DNA of 64,000 nucleotides from JBAXPV01 sp037132075 (GTDB lineage: Bacteria; Bacteroidota; Bacteroidia; Bacteroidales; CAIXZF01): positions 62,001 through 126,000 of the forward strand of contig JBAXPV010000004.1 in assembly GCA_037132075.1 (NCBI GenBank), in the 5' to 3' direction. The position numbers were made by a program, and so were the translations under genes. How positions within the stretch are numbered: position 1 is the first letter of the stretch; every line of letters begins with the position of its first letter. Shown here one piece after another: positions 56,301 to 64,000 of this stretch. The notes beneath the pieces are model-generated. The model was not told where the DNA came from. It worked only from the letters and a program-made list of their open reading frames with translations, and did not search any database.

Positions 56301-57777
56301 GGTCAAATTCCATATCCTGTGAATAATTCATGTCAAAGGTTGCAGGACCGATAGCTTCTTTGTCGTAGTTCAGCGGGTCGATCACGAAGAGTTTGTCAAC
56401 GGCAATGTCATAGAAATATAAGGTTCCATTGTCGTTACAGGCAAGGTTGATGCCCAAACCGCTGGTATAACCGAGGTTGCAGAACAGAACGGCTTGTCCT
56501 GTTGTCCTGTTGATTTCATACAGGGTAGTGGCATAGTTGCCAATAGGACCTGCGATAGAACCAATACCATAAAGTTTTCCAGAAGTATAGTCATAGGAAA
56601 GTCCGTTGATGTTTACACCAAGAGGACCAACATTGGTTTGTGCGCCGGTAGTGGTATTAATTTTGATCAGGTATCCATGGTTATAGGTAGGAGGTGCAAA
56701 ATAATCGGTGGCATACCAGGTACCATTGCCTGCAGGGTCTTTACCCCAGGTGCCGCTGATCAGGTAGTCAGCTCCGGTGAAGCTGCTCAGCTGAGTCAGG
56801 TAGTCAGGATGCTCCAGGAAGAAAGCAACGCTTCCTTTGGTAAATGTTGAAGTTTGTGGACTGGCAACAAAGCCATAGGCACGGGTCAAGACAGCATCAA
56901 ACTGCATGCCTTTGCTTAAGCACTGATTGAAAAAGTTCATGTCAGTAGCCAGGCTCACACAACAAGTAAAGGTAGAATTTGCTGCAGGGAAGGTGCTTGG
57001 TGCAAAAGTAATGATCGTGTCGGCTGTTTGTGCATTCCTGGTGACAGTCTTCGTGGAAGTATATCCGGCAGGACCGGTCATCGTCACGGTGAAAGTTTCA
57101 TTGGTAGTTCCAACGTTCCTCACTTTTGCGCTGGGGGTTACAACAGAACCGGCAAGGGCAAAGTCATCATTCATGATACTGGTCACAGCTACATCATGTG
57201 CAGCAAGAGTTTCGTATCTGACAATAAGTTGTGGTTTGTTGGTTTGGTTCCAACCATCGGCGCCACCATAATAACTATTTACCGGGGTTTCATATTCATT
57301 AAATCCAAAGGCAAACCAGGTGCTGTTTCCACCAGGACTGGCAGCAGTAGCGATATCTTGTTTAATGTTACCTGTTGCCAAAGCGTCTGTATTCCATCCC
57401 AGGGTGTAATGGGAGCTCCCTGTTGCTGAATTGTAAACAAATCCTGTGGAAATTTCATTCCAAAGTCCCGATGCAGAGTTTGTTACTGGATCATTGGTAA
57501 GTTTGCGGAGATAGTAAAAAGGCGCACCAACAGATGTGGTTAAGTACCAGCGTAATTGAACATCAAGAATAGCTGCTCCCGGAGGTACAGAACTGAGTGG
57601 GAATTTGGCCCAACCCCCTTTAACGGCACCGGAACTCCATTCGATCTGGCTGGTCTGGGTGATCGTCAAGGCAGGGGTCCCTGTGGTTCCTTGTACAGTA
57701 CCTGTCCAGTTTGGTAATAAAGTTGGACGGATCGTATCATTAACAATCAAAGGCGTTGTGTTTGTGACAGTCTTGCA
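53305..57777 (-). repeat. Direct repeat, copy A (6223-bp period)
   Basis: This sequence recurs at 59528-64000 with a constant offset of 6223 bp; every segment and every derived reading frame I compared is identical. The match starts 3 bp before the stop codon and runs beyond the right edge of the window, so its true length exceeds 4473 bp. Confidence 0.93.
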
Positions 57778-59211
57778 TTTTTTGTCATTCAGTGCAAATT
57801 GATCACCTGGGTATACTGTGCTGACACAGATTGTCCAGTTGTTATACTGGTGAATGTCGGCAGTAGCATTGAAAGTATAAGTCCATTCCATGCCCGGGAC
57901 CAGTGTTTGCGTAATGATTTCTGTTGGAGAATCCACACCGTTGACAGAGAATTTTACAGGGATGTTGGTAATGTTGGATGTCCCATAGTTGCGGATAATG
58001 GCCTGCACAGGTGCTGTTGCACTAAGAGAAACACCACTTACAGGGGTAAGGACCGATTTCACACCGGCATCGGTTGGGTAAGAAACAGTATATCCCATTT
58101 CGTAACCAAAAATATGGTAATTGAATCCAACAGGAATCCCATATGAATATACAGTTCCGAGTAAGGTTAATTTGCCGGGCTCAAATAATTTAGAATCTGA
58201 CAAACCATAAGGATAAGGATATGCGTAAGTGGTAAGGTCTGTTAATGCGTGAGAAACACCGGTATTATAGGTTTGCGTAAGTGGATTCCATTGCAGAAGT
58301 GCATAACCGGTGGTACTTCCATACCAAATATATTTAGTTCCAGGGTTGGAGTATTCATCGGTAGCAGAACCGTAACAGCTTGAAGTAAGCGTATAAGGTC
58401 CGCCAATTAATGTACCGTCCATTTTTACAGAGAAAGTTCTGTAATAATCACCGCACCAGAACCCACCATTGCCAGCGTCAAGACCCTGGTCAAAAGTGAC
58501 CTGGTATCCATAAGAGAATGGAAGCGTGATGGTACTGATCAGGTTTTTGTTTGGAAGATCCAGTTTGTAGAGCTTGGCACTTGGATACTCATAAGAGATG
58601 GCATACCAATATTGGCCATCATAAGCCATATCGCGACAAGAGTAATAGTTCGGAGAAGCATAAATCGGCACTCCGGTAATGTTGAATGTCTCAACCAAAG
58701 AACCCGTTGTGGTATATTTGGCAAAAGCATTGGTGCCATCGTAGGGCTGGGTAGCATAAAGAAACTGTCCGTCACTTTCCACACCCCAGCTTTCAACAAC
58801 GATAGGGACATTTAAAGTGATGTCCCACAAATTATTTGGGGAAGCTGCTAATTTGGCGTTGGCCGGCACATTGGAAGGAGCAGGCTGACTGGCAATTTCT
58901 GCTGCCTGAGCTTGCAGCGTTTTCAGTAAGACTTGCTTCTGCGCGTCATAAGAAGCTGAACTCTTCTCTGTAAACTCAGGTTTCTGAGTTGCAGGAACAG
59001 CACTTCCGCTCATGTTTTCGATCCCGTTTGCTACTTCCACCTCAAGCTTCCAGGTAGAAGCCTTCACGTTGGAAACGGCAGGATCTACTTTTACTCCGGA
59101 ATTCACAGAACCCTGTTTAACAGGTTCTGCTTTCTGGGCGAAAGTCATGAGCCCAAAAAGTACCGCCGGTATTAAAAGCAGTAACTTAAACATTGTCATT
59201 CTTTTTTTCAT
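53308..59211 (-). CDS. 1967-aa multidomain cohesin/dockerin surface protein, T9SS type A (copy A)
   Basis: Secreted protein: signal peptide MKKRMTMFKLLLLIPAVLFG to about 25, then a propeptide-like stretch to about 125. A WD-like propeller region (about 130-370; GVESDGQFLYATQPYDG) and CARDB-like spacers follow. A DNRLRE-type beta domain lies at about 495-650 (WAKFPLSSVPPGAAILDVQL), a second propeller at about 740-1040, a PPC-like domain at about 1134-1274 (DTDWYTFTI) and a GEVED domain at about 1280-1427 (YIDWNQNYLFD, EGEDYTVFV). A cohesin-like module spans about 1434-1562 (QPCPGTKIVSIN). A regulatory-like fold and a degenerate dockerin (about 1637-1694; WGGVNANDAQAIMRNFV, NALDALIATRRFVG) precede a C-terminal cohesin-like module (about 1750-1873) and a type A T9SS domain (NVPNPFNAITEIRY, SRGVYMYKLKAG). 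The adjacent gene is a near-perfect copy. Confidence 0.86.
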   Translation of the reverse strand: MKKRMTMFKLLLLIPAVLFGLMTFAQKAEPVKQGSVNSGVKVDPAVSNVKASTWKLEVEVANGIENMSGSAVPATQKPEFTEKSSASYDAQKQVLLKTLQAQAAEIASQPAPSNVPANAKLAASPNNLWDITLNVPIVVESWGVESDGQFLYATQPYDGTNAFAKYTTTGSLVETFNITGVPIYASPNYYSCRDMAYDGQYWYAISYEYPSAKLYKLDLPNKNLISTITLPFSYGYQVTFDQGLDAGNGGFWCGDYYRTFSVKMDGTLIGGPYTLTSSCYGSATDEYSNPGTKYIWYGSTTGYALLQWNPLTQTYNTGVSHALTDLTTYAYPYPYGLSDSKLFEPGKLTLLGTVYSYGIPVGFNYHIFGYEMGYTVSYPTDAGVKSVLTPVSGVSLSATAPVQAIIRNYGTSNITNIPVKFSVNGVDSPTEIITQTLVPGMEWTYTFNATADIHQYNNWTICVSTVYPGDQFALNDKKCKTVTNTTPLIVNDTIRPTLLPNWTGTVQGTTGTPALTITQTSQIEWSSGAVKGGWAKFPLSSVPPGAAILDVQLRWYLTTSVGAPFYYLRKLTNDPVTNSASGLWNEISTGFVYNSATGSSHYTLGWNTDALATGNIKQDIATAASPGGNSTWFAFGFNEYETPVNSYYGGADGWNQTNKPQLIVRYETLAAHDVAVTSIMNDDFALAGSVVTPSAKVRNVGTTNETFTVTMTGPAGYTSTKTVTRNAQTADTIITFAPSTFPAANSTFTCCVSLATDMNFFNQCLSKGMQFDAVLTRAYGFVASPQTSTFTKGSVAFFLEHPDYLTQLSSFTGADYLISGTWGKDPAGNGTWYATDYFAPPTYNHGYLIKINTTTGAQTNVGPLGVNINGLSYDYTSGKLYGIGSIAGPIGNYATTLYEINRTTGQAVLFCNLGYTSGLGINLACNDNGTLYFYDIAVDKLFVIDPLNYDKEAIGPATFDMNYSQDMEFDRTTGKLYLAAFGAAAGSGALYKGELSTGTITKVKGFPGGLEMTGFAIPHTPVVSPTDLGLMMIKFPKTGNLTTAEPVIVKIRNFGTTTVNDCKLSYKLGTGVTNTEQWTVIGYPPLTPGDWVDYSFSNLENLSAAGTYCFKAWVWNVPGDVNWVNDTVAKCVKNTSCVLASPCYPNAISESEQCGDNLNGGCTSTPPAYITLTNGTAYCGDVWKVDTLRDTDWYTFTISSVKTIRAVGKAEFGMDISIVGLPCSTSAAITTKTFTKCVEDSLVWPNLVPGTYALVVAPNFNEYDIVCGFSNRYSFKFSILPPRYCYPASTGYTGSDEYITNVQFGSINNTSGFTMGGWADYTNISTYVQTGDTVPFHAHVSTYWSADYMAVYIDWNQNYLFDAANEKYPIPGLGNASPGQNYAANIIIPNNIAPGPRTMRVRMSYSSQPDPCTDVYYSEGEDYTVFVIAPIPTIVTTVSSLNQPCPGTKIVSINTQACNNIQSMNLKLTVGPNVTLTNYYNLSTALNASGFVISQVGTQITATWFSLTPASVGTGKLIDLELSCPSGNSAITFDLGADGCGFSNSIMGNLDASWVNGTLAFGNCSNLIGKTYYAHKTSTGVYQPLTIGNPGGTCDSIAVQLIQGGTVVHSTCPDAQGNYSFLNLDNGTYTLKSVVSGKKWGGVNANDAQAIMRNFVHLNGFYLTGIYLIAAEINGVGAVPNALDALIATRRFVGIIPNFLPPGVVPGRPDWCSESFAITVNGTTNQTKDVQVLCTGDVNGTYTPFPPMKNSVIINNETSITVDNDVIDLPIYAQNAMNVGSVSLVLDYPANLQVLDVMMTKDAENLVYTAKNGHLRMAWFSIDPMELKAGDVVATLKVKVGSLNGSAGFTTNTESVLSDGEGIPMDEASLIIPKLVSTLQDADYSLTNVPNPFNAITEIRYSLPQAGNISLKVYNVLGEEIATLFDGQQSAGKHTLNFDGTSLSRGVYMYKLKAGDVTKVKTMVITE

Positions 59212-59527
59212 TTGAGAACACTTTAGTTATTAATAATAGGATAGGTATTTGGTTAATTTCATCGCGAGTAATTGAGAATCAATGTTAAGTACGCCTTAGC
59301 AGGCTGAATTTGTTGCATAAATCCGCCAAAATCATAAGGTGAAATAATTGATTAGACAATGGAATTAAGTAAAAGCTTAAAACAGAAAAAAATAATTAGT
59401 GGAACAGCCTGAGATTATTTTTATCGCAGTAAGTTTCTCGATTATCAATATAAATGTGCCTCATTGGATAAAATAAAAAAAGCGCCCCCAAAAGGAGGCG
59501 CTTTTTTTAATGTGTTTTTTTATTTGA
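59212..59527. other. Spacer between the two duplicated genes
   Basis: About 316 bp unique spacer. It holds the promoter region of copy A (no perfect TAnnTTTG was found) and the terminator of copy B at 59475-59508. It differs completely from the sequence downstream of copy A. Confidence 0.5.
59475..59508 (-). terminator. Terminator of the duplicated gene copy B
   Basis: AAAAAAAGCGCC pairs with GGCGCTTTTTTT around a C/G-rich loop, a strong hairpin followed by T on either strand. It lies 23 bp after the stop of copy B. Confidence 0.75.
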
Positions 59528-62500
59528 TGATTATTCTGTAATCACCATTGTTTTCACCTTGGTAACGTCACCGGCTTTGAGTTTGTACATGTAAACACCG
59601 CGTGATAAGCTGGTACCATCAAAATTGAGGGTATGCTTGCCAGCGCTTTGCTGACCGTCAAAGAGGGTAGCGATTTCTTCGCCAAGTACATTGTACACTT
59701 TCAGGCTGATGTTGCCGGCTTGTGGTAATGAATACCTGATTTCGGTAATAGCGTTGAAAGGGTTAGGAACATTGGTAAGGCTGTAGTCAGCATCCTGTAA
59801 GGTGCTAACGAGCTTAGGAATAATGAGAGAAGCCTCATCCATTGGGATACCCTCTCCATCGGAGAGAACACTTTCGGTGTTGGTGGTAAATCCGGCAGAA
59901 CCGTTGAGACTTCCAACTTTCACCTTGAGGGTAGCTACGACATCACCCGCTTTGAGTTCCATAGGATCAATGCTGAACCAAGCCATTCTGAGATGACCGT
60001 TTTTAGCTGTGTACACGAGGTTCTCAGCATCTTTTGTCATCATAACATCCAGAACCTGGAGGTTAGCAGGGTAATCAAGAACGAGAGAAACAGATCCGAC
60101 GTTCATAGCATTTTGAGCATAGATCGGAAGATCAATCACGTCATTATCAACAGTGATGCTTGTTTCGTTGTTGATGATCACGCTGTTCTTCATCGGTGGG
60201 AATGGCGTATAGGTTCCATTAACGTCACCGGTACAAAGTACCTGTACGTCTTTGGTTTGATTCGTAGTCCCATTTACAGTAATTGCAAAAGACTCAGAAC
60301 ACCAGTCTGGACGACCAGGAACAACTCCCGGAGGTAGGAAGTTCGGGATAATACCGACGAACCTTCTGGTAGCGATAAGTGCATCAAGTGCGTTTGGCAC
60401 AGCGCCTACACCATTGATTTCTGCAGCGATAAGATAAATACCTGTGAGGTAGAAACCGTTAAGGTGGACGAAGTTACGCATGATAGCCTGGGCATCATTA
60501 GCATTAACACCACCCCACTTTTTGCCGCTTACTACGGATTTCAGGGTATAGGTTCCATTGTCGAGGTTGAGGAAGCTATAGTTACCTTGAGCATCCGGAC
60601 AGGTAGAATGAACAACAGTTCCGCCTTGGATCAGTTGAACAGCAATACTGTCGCAGGTTCCACCAGGGTTACCAATGGTAAGAGGCTGATAAACGCCGGT
60701 AGAAGTTTTATGCGCATAATAGGTCTTTCCGATAAGGTTGGAGCAATTGCCAAAAGCCAGTGTTCCATTAACCCAGGAAGCATCGAGGTTACCCATGATT
60801 GAATTGGAGAATCCACAACCGTCGGCACCCAGGTCAAAAGTAATCGCACTATTTCCTGAAGGACAGCTTAACTCGAGGTCAATCAGTTTACCAGTACCTA
60901 CAGAGGCAGGGGTAAGGGAGAACCAGGTTGCGGTAATCTGTGTTCCAACCTGGCTAATCACGAAACCGGATGCATTTAAAGCAGTGCTCAGATTATAGTA
61001 ATTTGTCAGGGTCACGTTTGGACCAACAGTCAGCTTCAGGTTCATACTCTGGATGTTGTTACAAGCCTGAGTATTGATAGAAACGATTTTAGTACCAGGA
61101 CATGGCTGATTCAAACTGCTAACAGTTGTGACGATGGTAGGAATAGGAGCGATTACGAAAACGGTATAATCTTCACCTTCTGAATAATAAACGTCGGTAC
61201 AAGGATCCGGTTGAGAAGAATAACTCATCCGAACACGCATCGTTCTTGGACCAGGAGCGATATTGTTTGGAATAATGATATTGGCAGCATAGTTCTGTCC
61301 AGGACTGGCATTGCCTAAGCCCGGGATCGGATATTTCTCATTGGCTGCATCAAAGAGGTAGTTCTGATTCCAGTCAATATATACGGCCATGTAGTCAGCT
61401 GACCAGTAAGTAGAAACGTGCGCATGGAAAGGAACAGTATCACCGGTTTGAACGTAGGTGCTGATGTTGGTATAGTCAGCCCAGCCACCCATAGTAAAAC
61501 CGCTCGTATTATTAATTGACCCAAATTGTACATTGGTGATGTACTCATCTGATCCTGTATAACCCGTTGATGCAGGATAACAATACCTTGGAGGCAGGAT
61601 AGAGAACTTAAAGGAATACCTGTTTGAGAATCCGCAAACGATGTCATATTCATTGAAGTTAGGAGCAACAACCAAAGCATAAGTACCAGGTACAAGGTTT
61701 GGCCATACAAGGCTGTCTTCAACACATTTGGTGAAAGTCTTGGTGGTTATGGCAGCGCTGGTGCTGCATGGCAATCCTACGATGCTGATGTCCATTCCGA
61801 ATTCAGCTTTTCCTACTGCCCTGATGGTTTTTACCGATGAGATGGTAAAGGTGTACCAGTCAGTGTCTCTGAGGGTATCCACTTTCCAGACATCACCGCA
61901 ATAAGCAGTGCCGTTGGTGAGTGTAATGTATGCAGGCGGGGTGCTTGTGCAGCCACCATTGAGGTTATCACCACACTGTTCTGATTCTGAAATAGCATTA
62001 GGATAACAAGGAGAAGCAAGTACACAGGAAGTGTTCTTTACACATTTCGCAACGGTATCATTTACCCAGTTAACATCACCAGGTACATTCCATACCCATG
62101 CTTTGAAACAATAGGTTCCGGCTGCTGAAAGGTTTTCCAGGTTGCTGAAAGAATAATCAACCCAGTCACCAGGGGTCAGCGGTGGGTATCCAATAACGGT
62201 CCACTGTTCGGTATTCGTCACGCCAGTTCCTAATTTATAGGAGAGCTTGCAATCGTTTACGGTGGTGGTGCCGAAGTTTCTGATTTTCACGATGACAGGC
62301 TCAGCTGTGGTTAGGTTTCCTGTTTTTGGGAACTTGATCATCATCAGGCCAAGATCGGTTGGAGAAACAACTGGAGTGTGAGGAATGGCAAAGCCAGTCA
62401 TCTCGAGTCCGCCCGGGAAGCCTTTAACTTTGGTAATAGTCCCTGTGCTGAGCTCTCCTTTATACAGAGCGCCTGAGCCGGCGGCTGCACCAAAAGCTGC

Positions 62501-64000
62501 CAGGTATAATTTGCCGGTTGTACGGTCAAATTCCATATCCTGTGAATAATTCATGTCAAAGGTTGCAGGACCGATAGCTTCTTTGTCGTAGTTCAGCGGG
62601 TCGATCACGAAGAGTTTGTCAACGGCAATGTCATAGAAATATAAGGTTCCATTGTCGTTACAGGCAAGGTTGATGCCCAAACCGCTGGTATAACCGAGGT
62701 TGCAGAACAGAACGGCTTGTCCTGTTGTCCTGTTGATTTCATACAGGGTAGTGGCATAGTTGCCAATAGGACCTGCGATAGAACCAATACCATAAAGTTT
62801 TCCAGAAGTATAGTCATAGGAAAGTCCGTTGATGTTTACACCAAGAGGACCAACATTGGTTTGTGCGCCGGTAGTGGTATTAATTTTGATCAGGTATCCA
62901 TGGTTATAGGTAGGAGGTGCAAAATAATCGGTGGCATACCAGGTACCATTGCCTGCAGGGTCTTTACCCCAGGTGCCGCTGATCAGGTAGTCAGCTCCGG
63001 TGAAGCTGCTCAGCTGAGTCAGGTAGTCAGGATGCTCCAGGAAGAAAGCAACGCTTCCTTTGGTAAATGTTGAAGTTTGTGGACTGGCAACAAAGCCATA
63101 GGCACGGGTCAAGACAGCATCAAACTGCATGCCTTTGCTTAAGCACTGATTGAAAAAGTTCATGTCAGTAGCCAGGCTCACACAACAAGTAAAGGTAGAA
63201 TTTGCTGCAGGGAAGGTGCTTGGTGCAAAAGTAATGATCGTGTCGGCTGTTTGTGCATTCCTGGTGACAGTCTTCGTGGAAGTATATCCGGCAGGACCGG
63301 TCATCGTCACGGTGAAAGTTTCATTGGTAGTTCCAACGTTCCTCACTTTTGCGCTGGGGGTTACAACAGAACCGGCAAGGGCAAAGTCATCATTCATGAT
63401 ACTGGTCACAGCTACATCATGTGCAGCAAGAGTTTCGTATCTGACAATAAGTTGTGGTTTGTTGGTTTGGTTCCAACCATCGGCGCCACCATAATAACTA
63501 TTTACCGGGGTTTCATATTCATTAAATCCAAAGGCAAACCAGGTGCTGTTTCCACCAGGACTGGCAGCAGTAGCGATATCTTGTTTAATGTTACCTGTTG
63601 CCAAAGCGTCTGTATTCCATCCCAGGGTGTAATGGGAGCTCCCTGTTGCTGAATTGTAAACAAATCCTGTGGAAATTTCATTCCAAAGTCCCGATGCAGA
63701 GTTTGTTACTGGATCATTGGTAAGTTTGCGGAGATAGTAAAAAGGCGCACCAACAGATGTGGTTAAGTACCAGCGTAATTGAACATCAAGAATAGCTGCT
63801 CCCGGAGGTACAGAACTGAGTGGGAATTTGGCCCAACCCCCTTTAACGGCACCGGAACTCCATTCGATCTGGCTGGTCTGGGTGATCGTCAAGGCAGGGG
63901 TCCCTGTGGTTCCTTGTACAGTACCTGTCCAGTTTGGTAATAAAGTTGGACGGATCGTATCATTAACAATCAAAGGCGTTGTGTTTGTGACAGTCTTGCA
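59528..64000 (-). repeat. Direct repeat, copy B (6223-bp period)
   Basis: Second copy of 53305-57777, cut by the right edge. The left boundary is sharp: one base before it the two copies differ, and their terminators are unrelated. Confidence 0.93.
59531..64000 (-). CDS. Cohesin/dockerin surface protein, copy B, 5' end outside the window
   Basis: The visible 1489 residues correspond to residues 479-1967 of the neighbouring copy A and appear identical. The frame runs open to the right edge, so the real start lies outside; an internal Met at 63973 is not a start. The visible part has the DNRLRE-type domain, second propeller, PPC-like, GEVED, cohesin-like, degenerate dockerin-like (about 60353-60523), C-terminal cohesin-like and type A T9SS domains. 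Complete identity at synonymous positions means a very recent duplication, gene conversion or an assembly repeat. If real, it doubles the dose of this surface protein or provides a substrate for recombination that could delete or amplify the gene. Confidence 0.85.
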   Translation of the reverse strand, partial: CKTVTNTTPLIVNDTIRPTLLPNWTGTVQGTTGTPALTITQTSQIEWSSGAVKGGWAKFPLSSVPPGAAILDVQLRWYLTTSVGAPFYYLRKLTNDPVTNSASGLWNEISTGFVYNSATGSSHYTLGWNTDALATGNIKQDIATAASPGGNSTWFAFGFNEYETPVNSYYGGADGWNQTNKPQLIVRYETLAAHDVAVTSIMNDDFALAGSVVTPSAKVRNVGTTNETFTVTMTGPAGYTSTKTVTRNAQTADTIITFAPSTFPAANSTFTCCVSLATDMNFFNQCLSKGMQFDAVLTRAYGFVASPQTSTFTKGSVAFFLEHPDYLTQLSSFTGADYLISGTWGKDPAGNGTWYATDYFAPPTYNHGYLIKINTTTGAQTNVGPLGVNINGLSYDYTSGKLYGIGSIAGPIGNYATTLYEINRTTGQAVLFCNLGYTSGLGINLACNDNGTLYFYDIAVDKLFVIDPLNYDKEAIGPATFDMNYSQDMEFDRTTGKLYLAAFGAAAGSGALYKGELSTGTITKVKGFPGGLEMTGFAIPHTPVVSPTDLGLMMIKFPKTGNLTTAEPVIVKIRNFGTTTVNDCKLSYKLGTGVTNTEQWTVIGYPPLTPGDWVDYSFSNLENLSAAGTYCFKAWVWNVPGDVNWVNDTVAKCVKNTSCVLASPCYPNAISESEQCGDNLNGGCTSTPPAYITLTNGTAYCGDVWKVDTLRDTDWYTFTISSVKTIRAVGKAEFGMDISIVGLPCSTSAAITTKTFTKCVEDSLVWPNLVPGTYALVVAPNFNEYDIVCGFSNRYSFKFSILPPRYCYPASTGYTGSDEYITNVQFGSINNTSGFTMGGWADYTNISTYVQTGDTVPFHAHVSTYWSADYMAVYIDWNQNYLFDAANEKYPIPGLGNASPGQNYAANIIIPNNIAPGPRTMRVRMSYSSQPDPCTDVYYSEGEDYTVFVIAPIPTIVTTVSSLNQPCPGTKIVSINTQACNNIQSMNLKLTVGPNVTLTNYYNLSTALNASGFVISQVGTQITATWFSLTPASVGTGKLIDLELSCPSGNSAITFDLGADGCGFSNSIMGNLDASWVNGTLAFGNCSNLIGKTYYAHKTSTGVYQPLTIGNPGGTCDSIAVQLIQGGTVVHSTCPDAQGNYSFLNLDNGTYTLKSVVSGKKWGGVNANDAQAIMRNFVHLNGFYLTGIYLIAAEINGVGAVPNALDALIATRRFVGIIPNFLPPGVVPGRPDWCSESFAITVNGTTNQTKDVQVLCTGDVNGTYTPFPPMKNSVIINNETSITVDNDVIDLPIYAQNAMNVGSVSLVLDYPANLQVLDVMMTKDAENLVYTAKNGHLRMAWFSIDPMELKAGDVVATLKVKVGSLNGSAGFTTNTESVLSDGEGIPMDEASLIIPKLVSTLQDADYSLTNVPNPFNAITEIRYSLPQAGNISLKVYNVLGEEIATLFDGQQSAGKHTLNFDGTSLSRGVYMYKLKAGDVTKVKTMVITE

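Noticed and set aside
53308..63973. Classical cellulosome gene cluster
   Set aside because: Cohesin- and dockerin-like modules are present, but no glycoside hydrolase, cellulose-binding module or other enzyme is seen, and the export signals are T9SS domains. The evidence supports a scaffold system only.
63973..63973. Start of the duplicated gene at an internal Met
   Set aside because: The frame stays open to the right edge and copy A shows that this Met lies near residue 488 of the full protein.

Overview
The window looks like chromosomal DNA of a free-living or anaerobic member of the Bacteroidota. The evidence is: many secreted proteins ending in type IX secretion (T9SS) sorting domains of type A and one of type B; promoters with the Bacteroidota TAnnTTTG -7 element; a Bacteroidota-style gyrB; the futalosine route to menaquinone (mqnB and mqnD); and the dispersed palindromic intergenic repeats common in environmental members of the phylum. 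No species can be named from the sequence alone.

Left part (1-32,200), mostly housekeeping and accessory genes. A truncated leucine-rich-repeat-type secreted protein and a T9SS beta-propeller protein form a two-gene operon at the left edge. Then come mqnB-mqnD (menaquinone), a tail-specific C-terminal processing protease, gyrB, a seven-repeat T9SS propeller protein, an ornithine cyclodeaminase-family gene, an outer-membrane barrel plus large TPR protein pair, another T9SS propeller protein, the RNase P RNA (rnpB, minus strand) lying against a DUF2027-Smr gene, an MbnP/MbnH-like copper protein and di-haem peroxidase pair of lipoproteins, a prolyl oligopeptidase, a YD-repeat-like protein, a cohesin-bearing T9SS type B protein, and a 1.8 kb IS1182-like insertion sequence.

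Right part (32,200-64,000) is a cluster of very large surface proteins on the minus strand. Five genes (2029, 4432, about 348 and 1967 aa, plus a partial copy of at least 1489 aa) all carry cohesin-like modules and T9SS C-terminal domains; the four largest also carry a dockerin-like module next to a C-terminal second cohesin-like module. The 4432-aa protein has ten cohesin-like modules, nine of them in a regular cohesin-Ig array with a period near 232 aa. The last two genes are a direct tandem duplication (spacing 6223 bp) that appears identical over the visible 4.47 kb. No glycoside hydrolase is present, so this is better read as a self-interacting cell-surface or matrix scaffold than as a classical cellulosome. 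It is the most unusual system in the window.

Intergenic DNA carries several families of inverted repeats (near 2.6, 3.7, 4.6-4.7, 9.4-9.5, 17.4, 19.9 and 30.0 kb). Clear hairpin terminators separate the large surface-protein genes.
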